Source: UBA9160 sp035489755
Lineage (GTDB): Bacteria > Myxococcota_A > UBA9160
Direction of reading: 5' to 3'
NCBI GenBank assembly: GCA_035489755.1
Contig: DATGZK010000081.1
Location: 1 to 64,000, forward strand
Length of the DNA: 64,000 bases
Position 1 is the stretch's first letter. Every line of letters starts with the position of its first letter. Positions 49,619 through 58,046 of the stretch are shown in pieces. The position numbers were made by a program, and so were the translations under genes. Under the pieces are notes generated by a model. The model was not told the DNA's origin. It was given only the letters and a program-made list of their open reading frames with translations, and did not search any database.

Positions 49619-49646
49619 AGGATAGCTTTTGCCGGTCGCCAGTCAA
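49619..49646 (-). promoter_or_regulatory. Promoter for pyrRBC-carAB
   Basis: TTGACT (49646-49641) and TATCCT (49624-49619) are separated by 16 nt on the minus strand. The transcript would start near 49612 and carry a leader of about 60 nt that contains the whole PyrR-like hairpin. Confidence 0.5.
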
Positions 49647-49666
49647 TCGCGGGGTGTGCGGAAGGA

Positions 49667-50524
49667 CTACGTCACCGGCTTTCCGATCCGCTCCCAGCGC
49701 ATCCGGTGAAGCAGCAGATCCCACCAGGTGAAGGGATTGAGCATCGAGAGCCAGCTGCCTTGGAAATCCCAGGACCAGTAGATCACGAACGCGGGGCCCT
49801 TGAATTCCGCTTCGCGAACGGTGCCCCAGTAGCGGCTGTCATACGACTGATCCCGGTTGTCGCCCATCATGAGGTAGCGGCCCGGTTCGACCCGCCATGC
49901 CCCGTCTCTTCCAGAATCCCGAGGATCGTGGAGAGTCAGGTGCTCGCGGCCGTCGATTTTTTCGCGCTCCACCTGAAACCCGAATCCACGCGGGTCAAGA
50001 AAAGTTTCGCCGGTGGGCTGCTGCTCGACCGTCTTTCCGTTCACGCTCACCACGCCCTCGTGCACCTCGATCACGTCGCCCGGCATCCCCACGATCCGCT
50101 TCACGAAACTCTCGGTCGGGAGGTCGGGGCGCAGATCCGCCGGGTAGACGCCGCCCGGCCCTTCACCGCGGACGGGATCCCGCGCCACGGTGAAGACCAC
50201 GACATCCCCTCGTTGCGGCTCCCGCAGACCCGGCAACCGATAGTCGGTGAAGGGGACCTTGATCCCGTAGAGAAATCGGTTGACGAAGAGGTGGTCGCCG
50301 ATGAGCAGGGTCGGAAGCATCGAACCCGACGGGATCCGGAAGGGCTCAATCACGCACGCGCGCACGCCGAGCGCGATGACCACCGCGAGGACCAGTGTGC
50401 CGATCTGGTCCCAAATCGCGCGCAGCGTGTTCGGCGGCGTCGCCGCGCCAGCTCCGGTCGTCGCCTCGCGCTTGGCCTCGCCCTGTGACGCTGCACTGCT
50501 GCGGTCCGCGGGGGGGGGCGTCAC
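49667..50524 (-). CDS. lepB: Signal peptidase I
   Basis: The 285-residue membrane protease removes signal peptides of exported proteins. A single membrane helix (IGTLVLAVVIALGVRACVI) precedes the nucleophile Ser in RIPSGSMLPTL; the general-base Lys is in SFVKRIVGMPGD, and the family box GDNRDQSYDSRYWG follows. The first 35 residues are Pro/Ala/Thr-rich and presumably cytosolic. The GTG at 50524 overlaps the lepA stop by four bases and is followed by a run of nine C (codons 3-5). Confidence 0.94.
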   Translation of the reverse strand: MTPPPADRSSAASQGEAKREATTGAGAATPPNTLRAIWDQIGTLVLAVVIALGVRACVIEPFRIPSGSMLPTLLIGDHLFVNRFLYGIKVPFTDYRLPGLREPQRGDVVVFTVARDPVRGEGPGGVYPADLRPDLPTESFVKRIVGMPGDVIEVHEGVVSVNGKTVEQQPTGETFLDPRGFGFQVEREKIDGREHLTLHDPRDSGRDGAWRVEPGRYLMMGDNRDQSYDSRYWGTVREAEFKGPAFVIYWSWDFQGSWLSMLNPFTWWDLLLHRMRWERIGKPVT

Positions 50525-52323
50525 TCATCCCCCAGCCGCAGTGCGGCGAGGAATGCCTCCTGCGGGATCTCGACCGAACCGACGCGCTTCATGCGGCGCT
50601 TGCCCTCCTTCTGTTTCTCGAGAAGCTTGCGCTTTCGCGTGATGTCGCCGCCGTAGCACTTTGCGGTCACGTTCTTGCGCAGGGCTTTTACGTTTGTGCG
50701 CGCGATAATCTTAGAGCCAATCGCAGCTTGGATGGCCACGTCGAACATCTGGCGTGGAATGAACTCTTTGAGCTTCGAGGCGAGCTCTGCGCCGCGTTGC
50801 TGTGCTTTTTCACGGTGCACAATCAGCGAAAGCGCGTCCACCGGGTCGCCGTTCACCAAAATGTCGAGCTTCACGAGATCCGAGGGGTGGTATCCGACAA
50901 ACTCGTAGTCGAAGGACCCATAGCCGCGCGAAACGCTCTTCAGCCGATCGTGGAAGTCGACGACGACCTCGTTCAGCGGGAGCTCGTAGCGAACTTGCAC
51001 CCGGGTTCCATGCACGGCGAGATCGCGCTGCACCCCCCGGCGCTCCTGGCAGAGCGCGAGAACGCTTCCCAGGTATTCAGAGGGCACGTGGACAGTCGCC
51101 TGGATCACCGGCTCCTCGATCCGCTCGATCTCGGTGACGGCGGGGAGCGCCGCTGGGCTCTCGATTTCCTTGGTCTCACCATTGGTCTTCACCACGCGGT
51201 AGCGCACGGTGGGTGCCGTCGTGATGAGGTTGAGGCTGTACTCCCGCTCAAGACGCTCCTGGATGATCTCCGCGTGCAAGAAACCCAAGAATCCACAGCG
51301 GAACCCGAACCCGAGAGCCGCGCTCGTCTCCGGCTCGTAGCTGATCGAGGCGTCGTTAAGCCGGAGCTTCTCGAGGGCTCCCTTGAGCGCCTCGTAGTCC
51401 TCGGCGTCCACCGGATACAGTCCGGTGAAGACCATCGGCTTGACCTCACGGAAGCCCGGCAGCGGCTCCAAGGCGGGACGGCCAGCCTCCGTGATCGTGT
51501 CGCCGATTCGGACGTCCGTGAGGGATTTCACGCCGGCGATCACGATCCCGACCTCCCCGACCGAGAGCGAGTCGACCTTGTGCGGGTGCGGATCGATCAC
51601 GTCGAGCTCTGTCACATCGTGCTCGTTGCGCATCGCCATGAGGCGAATCCGCATCCCCTTGTGCAGGGTCCCGTCGATCACGCGAACCAGTAGCGCCACG
51701 CCCACGTAAGGATCGAACCAGGCGTCGAAGACGAGGGCGCGTACGGGCGCCTGCGCATCGCCGACGGGTGCGGGCACTTTCTCCACAATGCGCTCCAGCA
51801 GCTCGGGGATCCCGGTTCCCTCCTTGGCCGAAATGCGCAGCATGCCTTCGGCAGGGAGCCCGATCACTTCTTCGATCTCGTGCGCGACGCGGTCGGGATC
51901 CGCCGCGGGAAGGTCGATCTTGTTGAGCACGGGGACGATCTCGAGATTCGCATCCACCGCGAGGTAGGCATTCGCGAGCGTCTGTGCCTCGATGCCCTGG
52001 GAGGCATCCACGACGAGGATTGCACCCTCGCAGGCGTGCAAGGCCCGCGACACCTCGTACGAGAAGTCGACGTGACCCGGCGTGTCGATCAGATTCAGGA
52101 CATATTCCTCGCCGTCTCGCGCCGTCCAGCGCATGCGTGCGGTCTGGGCCTTGATCGTGATCCCCCGCTCACGCTCCAGATCCATCTTGTCGAGGAACTG
52201 GGCGCGCATCTCCCGGGCGGAGAGAGACTTGGTGGCCTCGAGCAGGCGATCGGCGAGCGTGCTCTTCCCATGATCGATGTGAGCGATGATGCAGAAATTG
52301 CGGATGCGGCGGGGATCGGTCAC
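50521..52323 (-). CDS. lepA: Elongation factor 4 (LepA)
   Basis: The 600-residue GTPase acts on ribosomes during initiation or elongation stress. The G1 loop is AHIDHGKSTLADRL, the G2/G3 region is RERGITIKAQTARM and DTPGHVDFSYEVSRAL, and NKID follows (PVLNKIDLPAADPD). The LepA-specific C-terminal domain ends KEGKRRMKRVGSVEIPQEAFL. Length is standard. The GTG at 52323 overlaps the upstream stop by four bases. lepA followed by lepB is a widespread conserved pair. Confidence 0.96.
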   Translation of the reverse strand: MTDPRRIRNFCIIAHIDHGKSTLADRLLEATKSLSAREMRAQFLDKMDLERERGITIKAQTARMRWTARDGEEYVLNLIDTPGHVDFSYEVSRALHACEGAILVVDASQGIEAQTLANAYLAVDANLEIVPVLNKIDLPAADPDRVAHEIEEVIGLPAEGMLRISAKEGTGIPELLERIVEKVPAPVGDAQAPVRALVFDAWFDPYVGVALLVRVIDGTLHKGMRIRLMAMRNEHDVTELDVIDPHPHKVDSLSVGEVGIVIAGVKSLTDVRIGDTITEAGRPALEPLPGFREVKPMVFTGLYPVDAEDYEALKGALEKLRLNDASISYEPETSAALGFGFRCGFLGFLHAEIIQERLEREYSLNLITTAPTVRYRVVKTNGETKEIESPAALPAVTEIERIEEPVIQATVHVPSEYLGSVLALCQERRGVQRDLAVHGTRVQVRYELPLNEVVVDFHDRLKSVSRGYGSFDYEFVGYHPSDLVKLDILVNGDPVDALSLIVHREKAQQRGAELASKLKEFIPRQMFDVAIQAAIGSKIIARTNVKALRKNVTAKCYGGDITRKRKLLEKQKEGKRRMKRVGSVEIPQEAFLAALRLGDE

Positions 52324-53297
52324 GCGCTGACCCTCGCCTCCTTGGAGAGCGCCTCGACGAAGTAGTCGCGCGTTCGTTCGAGGCCTTCATCGACGGAGAC
52401 TTTGGGTTCCCAGCCGCCGAGCACTCGCTGGGCGAGCGTGATATCCGGGCGACGCACCTTCGGGTCATCCGGGGGAAGCGGTTTGTGGATGATCTGGCTC
52501 TTGCTGCCCGTAATGCGGATGATCTTCTTGGCCATGTCAAGCAGGCTCATTTCGTTTGGGTTTCCGATGTTCACCGGCCCGACATGATCGCTGTGCAGCA
52601 ATCGCACGATGCCCTCCACAAGGTCATCGACGTAACAGAACGACCGTGTTTGCGAGCCGTCCCCAAATACCGTGATGGCCTGGTTGCGGATGGCCTGGCA
52701 GAAGAAGTTCGGAATCGCCCGTCCATCATTGATCTGCATCCGGGGTCCAAACGTGTTGAAGATCCGCACGATGCGGACGTCGACGCCATGGTGGCGGTGG
52801 TAGGCCATCGTCATGGCCTCGGCAAAGCGCTTTGCTTCGTCATACACACCGCGGATCCCAATCGGATTCACATGACCCCAGTAGGTCTCGGGCTGCGGAT
52901 TCACTTCAGGGTCGCCGTAGCACTCCGACGTGCTCGCCATCAGGACGCGCGATTTCTTCGCCTTGGCGAGGCCGAGCACTTTGTGGGTGCCGAGAGAACC
53001 AACCTTCATGATCTGGATCGGGAGGCGCTCGAAATCGGCGGGACTTGCCGGGGACGCAAAGTGAAGGATCGCGTCAAGCTCGCCCGAGACGTAGAGAAAG
53101 TTGGTGACGTCGTAGTGGTCAAAGGAGAAGCGGGGGTGGCCCAGCAGGTGCTCGATGTTGTCCATCCGGCCGGTCAGCAGATTGTCAAACACTCGCACTT
53201 CACAGCCCGCGAGCAGCAGCCGGTCGCACAGATGGGAGCCGATAAAACCCGCGCCACCTGTGACCAGGACGCGGCGGATGCGACGTGAGGCGCTCAT
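52320..53297 (-). CDS. UDP-glucuronate decarboxylase-like NAD-dependent epimerase
   Basis: The 325-residue extended SDR has VLVTGGAGFIGSHLCDRLL at the N-terminus, the catalytic Ser region ASTSECYGDPEVNPQPE with YWGHVNPIG, and the Y-x3-K pair in GVYDEAKRFAEA. This pattern matches UDP-glucuronic acid decarboxylase (UXS), which makes UDP-xylose; the usual GPRSCYDEGKR is varied to GIRGVYDEAKR. It may supply a sugar nucleotide for surface polysaccharide. The ATG at 53297 overlaps rfbD by four bases; the open frame beyond it lies inside rfbD. Confidence 0.85.
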   Translation of the reverse strand: MSASRRIRRVLVTGGAGFIGSHLCDRLLLAGCEVRVFDNLLTGRMDNIEHLLGHPRFSFDHYDVTNFLYVSGELDAILHFASPASPADFERLPIQIMKVGSLGTHKVLGLAKAKKSRVLMASTSECYGDPEVNPQPETYWGHVNPIGIRGVYDEAKRFAEAMTMAYHRHHGVDVRIVRIFNTFGPRMQINDGRAIPNFFCQAIRNQAITVFGDGSQTRSFCYVDDLVEGIVRLLHSDHVGPVNIGNPNEMSLLDMAKKIIRITGSKSQIIHKPLPPDDPKVRRPDITLAQRVLGGWEPKVSVDEGLERTRDYFVEALSKEARVSA

Positions 53298-54196
53298 GCG
53301 GACCCTCCGGGAGCAGCAGCCAGTGGGGATGCGTCGGATCGGAGATAGGCACCGACTGCGTCGCGCCATCCCGGCAGGCGCACCCCAATGCGCTCTGCTT
53401 TCGTGCAATCCAGGGCCGAATAGGCCGGCCGCGGGGCCGGCCGCGGGAACTCACTCGTCCGTACACGCTCGATCGCGACGTCTTGAAAACCGCCTTGGTC
53501 GAGGCACTCGCGGGCGACATCCCACCAGGTCGCGACCCCCCGGTTCGCAAGATGATAGAGGCCGCCGGCCCCGACCTCCACCAAGCTCATGATCCCTGCG
53601 GCAAGGTCCCCGGCGTAGGTGGGCGAGCCGAACTGGTCGTCGACCACACGCAGCGAAGAAGGATCGCGACGCGCGCGGCGAGCGCCTGCCTGCTCGATCA
53701 TGGTGCGCACGAAGTTGCGCCCAGGCCCGAAGACCCAACTCGTCCGTACCACGAGGAAGGCCGCCGATTCGGCGAGCACCGCCTGCTCCCCTTCGAGCTT
53801 GGTGTGTCCGTACACGGAGGCGGGAGCAGGCTGATCCGTCTCCGTGTAAGGACGTGTGGCCTTGCCGTCGAATACGTAGTCGGTCGAGATGTGCACGAGG
53901 AGCAAGCCTGCGTCGTTGCAGGCGCGGGCGAGGTTTCGGGGACCGTCTCCATTCACGCGGCGAGCGAGCTCTCGCTCGCTCTCGCAGCGATCAACGAAGG
54001 TGAAGGCGGCGGCATTCAGGAAGACATCCGCGCGGCCTTGCGCACCGCGAACGGTGCGTGCGATCGAAGCGCGGTCTCCAAGATCGAGGGCTCCTCGATC
54101 CAGGGCAGCGGTGAGCGTGTGCCGAGGCGAAGCGGCCAGGGCGCACACCATCGAGCGGCCAAGCTGCCCGCTCGCTCCGGAGAGGAGCCAGCGCAC
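53294..54196 (-). CDS. rfbD: dTDP-4-dehydrorhamnose reductase
   Basis: The 300-residue enzyme carries out the last step of dTDP-L-rhamnose synthesis. It has the NADPH motif SGASGQLGRSM, NAAAFTFVDRCESE, HISTDYVFDG with the catalytic Thr, and the Y-x3-K pair in VYGHTKLEGE. The sequence is complete although rfbA, rfbB and rfbC are not in the window. The GTG at 54196 lies one base after the SPOR gene stop. The product may feed a rhamnosyltransferase such as the GT2 enzyme in the EPS cluster. Confidence 0.92.
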   Translation of the reverse strand: MRWLLSGASGQLGRSMVCALAASPRHTLTAALDRGALDLGDRASIARTVRGAQGRADVFLNAAAFTFVDRCESERELARRVNGDGPRNLARACNDAGLLLVHISTDYVFDGKATRPYTETDQPAPASVYGHTKLEGEQAVLAESAAFLVVRTSWVFGPGRNFVRTMIEQAGARRARRDPSSLRVVDDQFGSPTYAGDLAAGIMSLVEVGAGGLYHLANRGVATWWDVARECLDQGGFQDVAIERVRTSEFPRPAPRPAYSALDCTKAERIGVRLPGWRDAVGAYLRSDASPLAAAPGGSA

Positions 54197-54197
54197 C

Positions 54198-54830
54198 CTA
54201 GTGCCCTTCTGCGAGGACCCAGGTCGGGAGCTTGTCGGATGTCTTTAACCGCTCCGCAACGCGGTTGGCCTCGGCGCGTGACTCGATCGGACCGACACGC
54301 ACGCGCCAGCGTGAATCCCGTGGGCCGGTGGCGGGGACCACGAATACGTGCATCCCCTTGCGCCGAAGATGATCCGCGAGCTTCTCGGCCTCGGCACTCT
54401 CCGCGAAAGAACCCACCTGCACGGAGAAGCGCTGTCCCGGTGCGGGCGGCGGCGAGGAAACGGGCGGCGGCGGTGTGGGGGGTGCGGCAGCTTTGACCGA
54501 TTCCGCGCTGGGAGCTCGCGCACTCTCGCGCCCCGCGTCGGAGGGCGGCGGCGTGGGAGCGGGCTCACTCATCGGATGAGCGGGCGGGGGAGCCGCGGGC
54601 CGCGCCGGCTCCCCGGAAGGCGAAGCAGCCGCCGGCGGAGTCGGCGCGGGGCTCGCCGCGGGCGCCGGCACCTCCTTCGACTCGCCGGAGAAATGGCGCA
54701 ACACGAGTTCGGGCTCTTCGCGTGCAGCTCCGACCACGAGCCCAAGGCCGAACCCTAGGATGACGAGCACAAGGCCGCCAAGCAGCGTCACGAGCCATCC
54801 CGGCCCCGTGCGATCCTGCTCCTCGCTCAC
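54198..54830 (-). CDS. SPOR-domain membrane protein
   Basis: A 210-residue bitopic protein. It has a short cytosolic start, one membrane helix (VTLLGGLVLVILGFGLGLVVG), a Pro/Ala/Ser-rich periplasmic linker of about 85 residues, and a C-terminal SPOR domain (FSVQVGSFAESAEAEKLADHL, then RWRVRVGPIESRAEANRVAERL). SPOR domains bind glycan strands lacking stem peptides at the division septum, so it is probably a FtsN/DedD-like division protein. The GTG overlaps the argS stop by four bases. The ftsB-like gene lies just upstream of argS. Confidence 0.88.
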   Translation of the reverse strand: MSEEQDRTGPGWLVTLLGGLVLVILGFGLGLVVGAAREEPELVLRHFSGESKEVPAPAASPAPTPPAAASPSGEPARPAAPPPAHPMSEPAPTPPPSDAGRESARAPSAESVKAAAPPTPPPPVSSPPPAPGQRFSVQVGSFAESAEAEKLADHLRRKGMHVFVVPATGPRDSRWRVRVGPIESRAEANRVAERLKTSDKLPTWVLAEGH

Positions 54831-56560
54831 ATCTGCTCCGGAGCGGACAGACCTAAAACCCCGAGGCCGTTCGCGAGTACGGTGCGCACGGCCAGCACGA
54901 GGCCGAGCCGCGCTGCGGTGAGCTTAGGATCGTCCGAAAGCACGCGGTGCCTCACGCCGTCTTGGACGTAAGGGTTCCAAAGGCGCGCCAGGTCACGCAG
55001 GTAGTACGCCACGTGATGAGGCTCTCGGGATTCGGCGGCGCGCGAGACGACGTCCGGGTACTCCCGCAGTTTTTTCAGCAGTGCGAGCTCCTCCTCGAGT
55101 GCGAGGCGTGTGGCGTCGATCGCGTCAGGCTCCGGCAGTGCGACACCTCCCTCCCGCGCTTTGCGCTCGATACCGTGGGTGCGGGCGTGCGCGTACTGTA
55201 CGTAGTACGCGGGGTTCTTCTTCCAGTCCTTCTCCTTGGCAAGCTCCACGTCGAAGTCCAGGTGGCCGTCTGCCTTGCGCTCGACCATGAAAAAGCGAAA
55301 GACGTCGCAACCGACTTCCTCGAGGAGCTCGTCCACCGTGATATAGGTCGCGCGCCGGGTGGACTGCTTCACAGATTCACCGCCCCGGGTCAGCGTGACG
55401 AACTGGTTCATGACGAGCTCGACCGCCCTGGGATCGCAGCCCAAGGCGGCGATGGCGGCGCGCACGAACGGAAACTGCTCGATGTGATCCGCGCCCTGCA
55501 CATCAATCACGCGCGAAAAGCCTCGGCGAAATTTCTCACGGTGGTAGGCGATGTCGGGGAGCAGATAGGTCGGCTCGCCCGTGCTCTTGACCACGACCCG
55601 ATCGCGCTCGAGGCCGAGCGCTGTGGCTTTGAGCCAAACGGCTCCGTCCGCGTCGTAGACGAGGCCGTTCGCGCGCAGATCCTTGAGCGTCTCCTCGATC
55701 TTTCCGCTCTCATAGAGCGAGGTCTCGTTGTAGTAGACATCAAACCGCACCCCGAGTGCGGTCAAGGTCGCGTGGATCTCTTCGAAGATCCGCTCCTGTG
55801 CAGCGCCTCGGAAAAGACCATCGCCCGGCTCGTCGACGAGGGAGTCGCCGTACTGCTCGCGCAGCGACCCTGCGATTTCGGAAATGTAATGGCCCTGGTA
55901 GCCACCCTTCGGAAAAGCGATGGGCATGCCGCCGATCTGTGCCGGCCAGTCCGCGTCCGGGTCGGCCAAGAGGTGAGCCGGCGGGGGGGCTGCTCGGCCG
56001 AGCTGTTCGAGATAGCGCGCCTTCACCGAGTCCCCGAGAACGCGCATCTGGCGTCCGCCGTCGTTGAAGTAGTACTCCCGCGTCACCTGCCAGCCCGTCG
56101 CCTCGAGCACGCGCGCGATGCTGTCCCCGAGCACGGCTTGGCGCCCGTGTCCGAGCGTCAGCGGGCCGGTGGGATTGGCGGAGACGAACTCCACCTGCAC
56201 GCGGGCACCGTGCCCGGCGTCGGAACGACCGAAGCTCGGACCGGCGCGCAGAATCTCGCGCATCAGCTCGTGCCAGCGTTCGCCGGCCAGCCAGAAATTC
56301 ACAAAGCCGGGTCCGGCCACGGCCGAGCGTGCGACGAGCCCCCCAGCGTTGCCCACTGCGGAGCGCAGTCGCTCCGCCGCCTCGCGCGGCGGCTGGTGGA
56401 GGCGCTTGGCGAGCAGGAGCGCCGCGTTGCACGCAAAATCCCCATGCTCCGCCTGGCGCGGGACGTCGAGCGCAAACGCCGGCGGCGGCGACGGATCGCC
56501 CGCCTCCGCAAGGAGTGCGCTCACTGCCGCCTCGATCGCCCTTTGGAGCCGGTCCTTCAT
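54827..56560 (-). CDS. argS: Arginyl-tRNA synthetase
   Basis: The 577-residue class I synthetase has the N-terminal Add1 domain (ALDVPRQAEHGDFACNAALLLAK), the catalytic core (VEFVSANPTGPLTLGHGRQ) and the DALR anticodon-binding domain at the end. The HIGH motif reads T-L-G-H, and the KMSK region reads K-Q-S-T (GESVKQSTRRATYITVDEL); both differ from the common bacterial form (HIGH, KMSK). The ATG at 56560 gives the expected N-terminus, though no Shine-Dalgarno is visible. It lies 34 nt after the ftsB-like gene. Confidence 0.93.
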   Translation of the reverse strand: MKDRLQRAIEAAVSALLAEAGDPSPPPAFALDVPRQAEHGDFACNAALLLAKRLHQPPREAAERLRSAVGNAGGLVARSAVAGPGFVNFWLAGERWHELMREILRAGPSFGRSDAGHGARVQVEFVSANPTGPLTLGHGRQAVLGDSIARVLEATGWQVTREYYFNDGGRQMRVLGDSVKARYLEQLGRAAPPPAHLLADPDADWPAQIGGMPIAFPKGGYQGHYISEIAGSLREQYGDSLVDEPGDGLFRGAAQERIFEEIHATLTALGVRFDVYYNETSLYESGKIEETLKDLRANGLVYDADGAVWLKATALGLERDRVVVKSTGEPTYLLPDIAYHREKFRRGFSRVIDVQGADHIEQFPFVRAAIAALGCDPRAVELVMNQFVTLTRGGESVKQSTRRATYITVDELLEEVGCDVFRFFMVERKADGHLDFDVELAKEKDWKKNPAYYVQYAHARTHGIERKAREGGVALPEPDAIDATRLALEEELALLKKLREYPDVVSRAAESREPHHVAYYLRDLARLWNPYVQDGVRHRVLSDDPKLTAARLGLVLAVRTVLANGLGVLGLSAPEQM

Positions 56561-56594
56561 GCGCGCCGGAGAATCGCTTGCCCCCTTCGGAGCG

Positions 56595-56906
56595 TCAAGG
56601 AATTCGGGGGGTTCCACCCTCGGGGTGCGGCAGACGGACAACGATCTCGCCTGGCTTCGCAAGCTCAAGGTCCTCTCGAATCGCTCGCTCTGTCGCGAAC
56701 GGGTCGTGTTTCAAGGCGCTGGACTCATTGCGCAGCGCATCGACTTCGCGTCGCAGTTCGTCGATGCGCCCAGCCGACGCAGCCAGGTGTGAGCGCAGGC
56801 GTAGCCATGCCCGGATGCCCGACGCCTCGTCGAGCATGGCGTAGACCACGGCCAGGGCGATGATCGCCGGAACGAGCAGGAGACGCCTCACCCACCCCCC
56901 CCCCAT
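56595..56906 (-). CDS. ftsB: FtsB/DivIC-family cell division protein
   Basis: The 103-residue bitopic protein has a membrane helix (RRLLLVPAIIALAVVYAML), a short coiled coil (GRIDELRREVDALRNESSAL) and the family ending FATERAIREDLELAKPGEIVVRLP. It should join the FtsQLB complex that activates septal peptidoglycan synthesis. The ATG at 56906 is followed directly by a run of G, so the start region is ATG GGG GGG GGG; a GTG five codons later (56891) is an alternative start unaffected by changes in the tract. Confidence 0.8.
   Translation of the reverse strand: MGGGWVRRLLLVPAIIALAVVYAMLDEASGIRAWLRLRSHLAASAGRIDELRREVDALRNESSALKHDPFATERAIREDLELAKPGEIVVRLPHPEGGTPRIP
56895..56904. repeat. Homopolymer tract of ten C (ten G on the coding strand)
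   Basis: Ten consecutive C on the plus strand at the start codon of the ftsB-like gene. Slippage by one base would put the ATG out of frame with the rest of the gene. It may be hypermutable in vivo or simply a sequencing-sensitive site. Confidence 0.8.
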
Positions 56907-56928
56907 GAGTGGTGCCGTCGTGTGCAGC

Positions 56929-57504
56929 CTAACGCGCACCGCGGGCGTCTGACAAGGCAGGCCCATCCGTCTTGGGCCTTGCCTCGCTGCCAAGGAGTTC
57001 ACGGATTCGATCGACGTAGATCTGGGCATCCCATTCGCGTGGGCCGACGAAGCGGGCGACCACCTTCCCCTCGCGGTCCAGCAGGAACGACTCCGGATAG
57101 CGGTAGGTTTGGTAGGCGCGGGAGACCTCGTGGGACGAATCGAGCAGGATCGGGAGCGAGAGTCCGAGCCGATCGCGATAACTCTCGACCTGGCTGCGGT
57201 CCTCGTCTACGGAAACCGTCAGCAGGGCGAAGCTTTGGCTGTCGAGGGAATGGCGCAGACGCTCGAGGGCCGGCATTTCTTCTTCGCACGGCTTGCACCA
57301 GGTGGCCCAGAAGTGGAGCAATACGACGCGCCCGCGCAGGGTCTCGAGCGCGACGGGCACGTTGTCTGTAAGAGACGGGAGCGAGAAAAGGGGCGCCGGA
57401 CGTCCGGGACCAATCGGGTCTGGGGTGCGGTCGGCAAAGAGCGTGAAGAGAACCCCCGCCGCGACGGCGATGGCAATCAGCGTGAACGCGCTGCGGCCCT
57501 TCAT
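56929..57504 (-). CDS. TlpA/ResA-like thioredoxin-fold protein
   Basis: A 191-residue protein with an N-terminal membrane anchor (FTLIAIAVAAGVLFTLFA) and a periplasmic thioredoxin fold with the redox site WATWCKPCEEEMPAL, followed by the cis-Pro region RYPESFLLDREGKVVARFVG. Such proteins reduce periplasmic disulfides, for example in cytochrome c maturation. A 22-residue charged tail follows the fold. The ATG at 57504 lies 26 nt after rplQ. Confidence 0.88.
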   Translation of the reverse strand: MKGRSAFTLIAIAVAAGVLFTLFADRTPDPIGPGRPAPLFSLPSLTDNVPVALETLRGRVVLLHFWATWCKPCEEEMPALERLRHSLDSQSFALLTVSVDEDRSQVESYRDRLGLSLPILLDSSHEVSRAYQTYRYPESFLLDREGKVVARFVGPREWDAQIYVDRIRELLGSEARPKTDGPALSDARGAR

Positions 57505-57530
57505 CGGTCCGCCCGGCCCACGGCGCCGGA

Positions 57531-58043
57531 CTAGCTCGCCTTCTTTTTCGGGGCGCGCTTGCGGGCCGGCTTCTCCGCCGCGGCCGCCTTCTTTTCCGTC
57601 TTTGCCTTGGCGCTCTTCGGCTTCTCGCTCCCCGGCTTCGCCTTCGCGCTGCGCTTGCCCCCCTTGCCCTGCGGCTTTTCCGGAGCCGGGCCTTCCACGA
57701 GTTCGACGATCGACAGCGGCGCAGCATCGCCGATGCGCACGCGGTGTTTCACGATGCGCGTATAGCCCCCAGCACGTTGCCGGAAGCGCTCGGCCAAGTC
57801 GCTAAACACCTTCGCGGCGACCTCGCGACTGCGGATCACGCGCAGTGCGTGCCGGCGTGCATGGAGATCGCCCCTTTTCCCGAGGGTGATCATTCGCTCA
57901 GCAATCCGGCGGACCTCCTTCGCCTTCGCATCGGTGGTCTCGATCCGCTCGTGTTCGAGCAGCGAGGTCACCATGTTGCGGAAGAGTGCGCTGCGGTGGG
58001 CGCTCGTGCGACCGAGCTTTCCGCCGTAGTTCCTGTGGCGCAT
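57531..58043 (-). CDS. rplQ: 50S ribosomal protein L17 with long basic tail
   Basis: The 170-residue protein has the L17 core in its first 118 residues (MRHRNYGGKLGRTSAHRSAL, FRNMVTSLLEHERIETT, YTRIVKHRVRIGDAAPLSIVEL). The remaining 50 residues are a Lys/Ala/Pro-rich low-complexity tail (GSEKPKSAKAKTEKKAAAAE) not found in the 127-residue E. coli protein. It is the last ribosomal gene of the alpha operon and follows rpoA by three bases. Confidence 0.96.
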   Translation of the reverse strand: MRHRNYGGKLGRTSAHRSALFRNMVTSLLEHERIETTDAKAKEVRRIAERMITLGKRGDLHARRHALRVIRSREVAAKVFSDLAERFRQRAGGYTRIVKHRVRIGDAAPLSIVELVEGPAPEKPQGKGGKRSAKAKPGSEKPKSAKAKTEKKAAAAEKPARKRAPKKKAS

Positions 58044-58046
58044 TGG

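Noticed and set aside
54460..54680. Low-complexity stretch that looks like a repeat
   Set aside because: It is the Pro/Ala/Ser-rich linker of the SPOR protein; codons vary and no repeat unit of fixed length is present.
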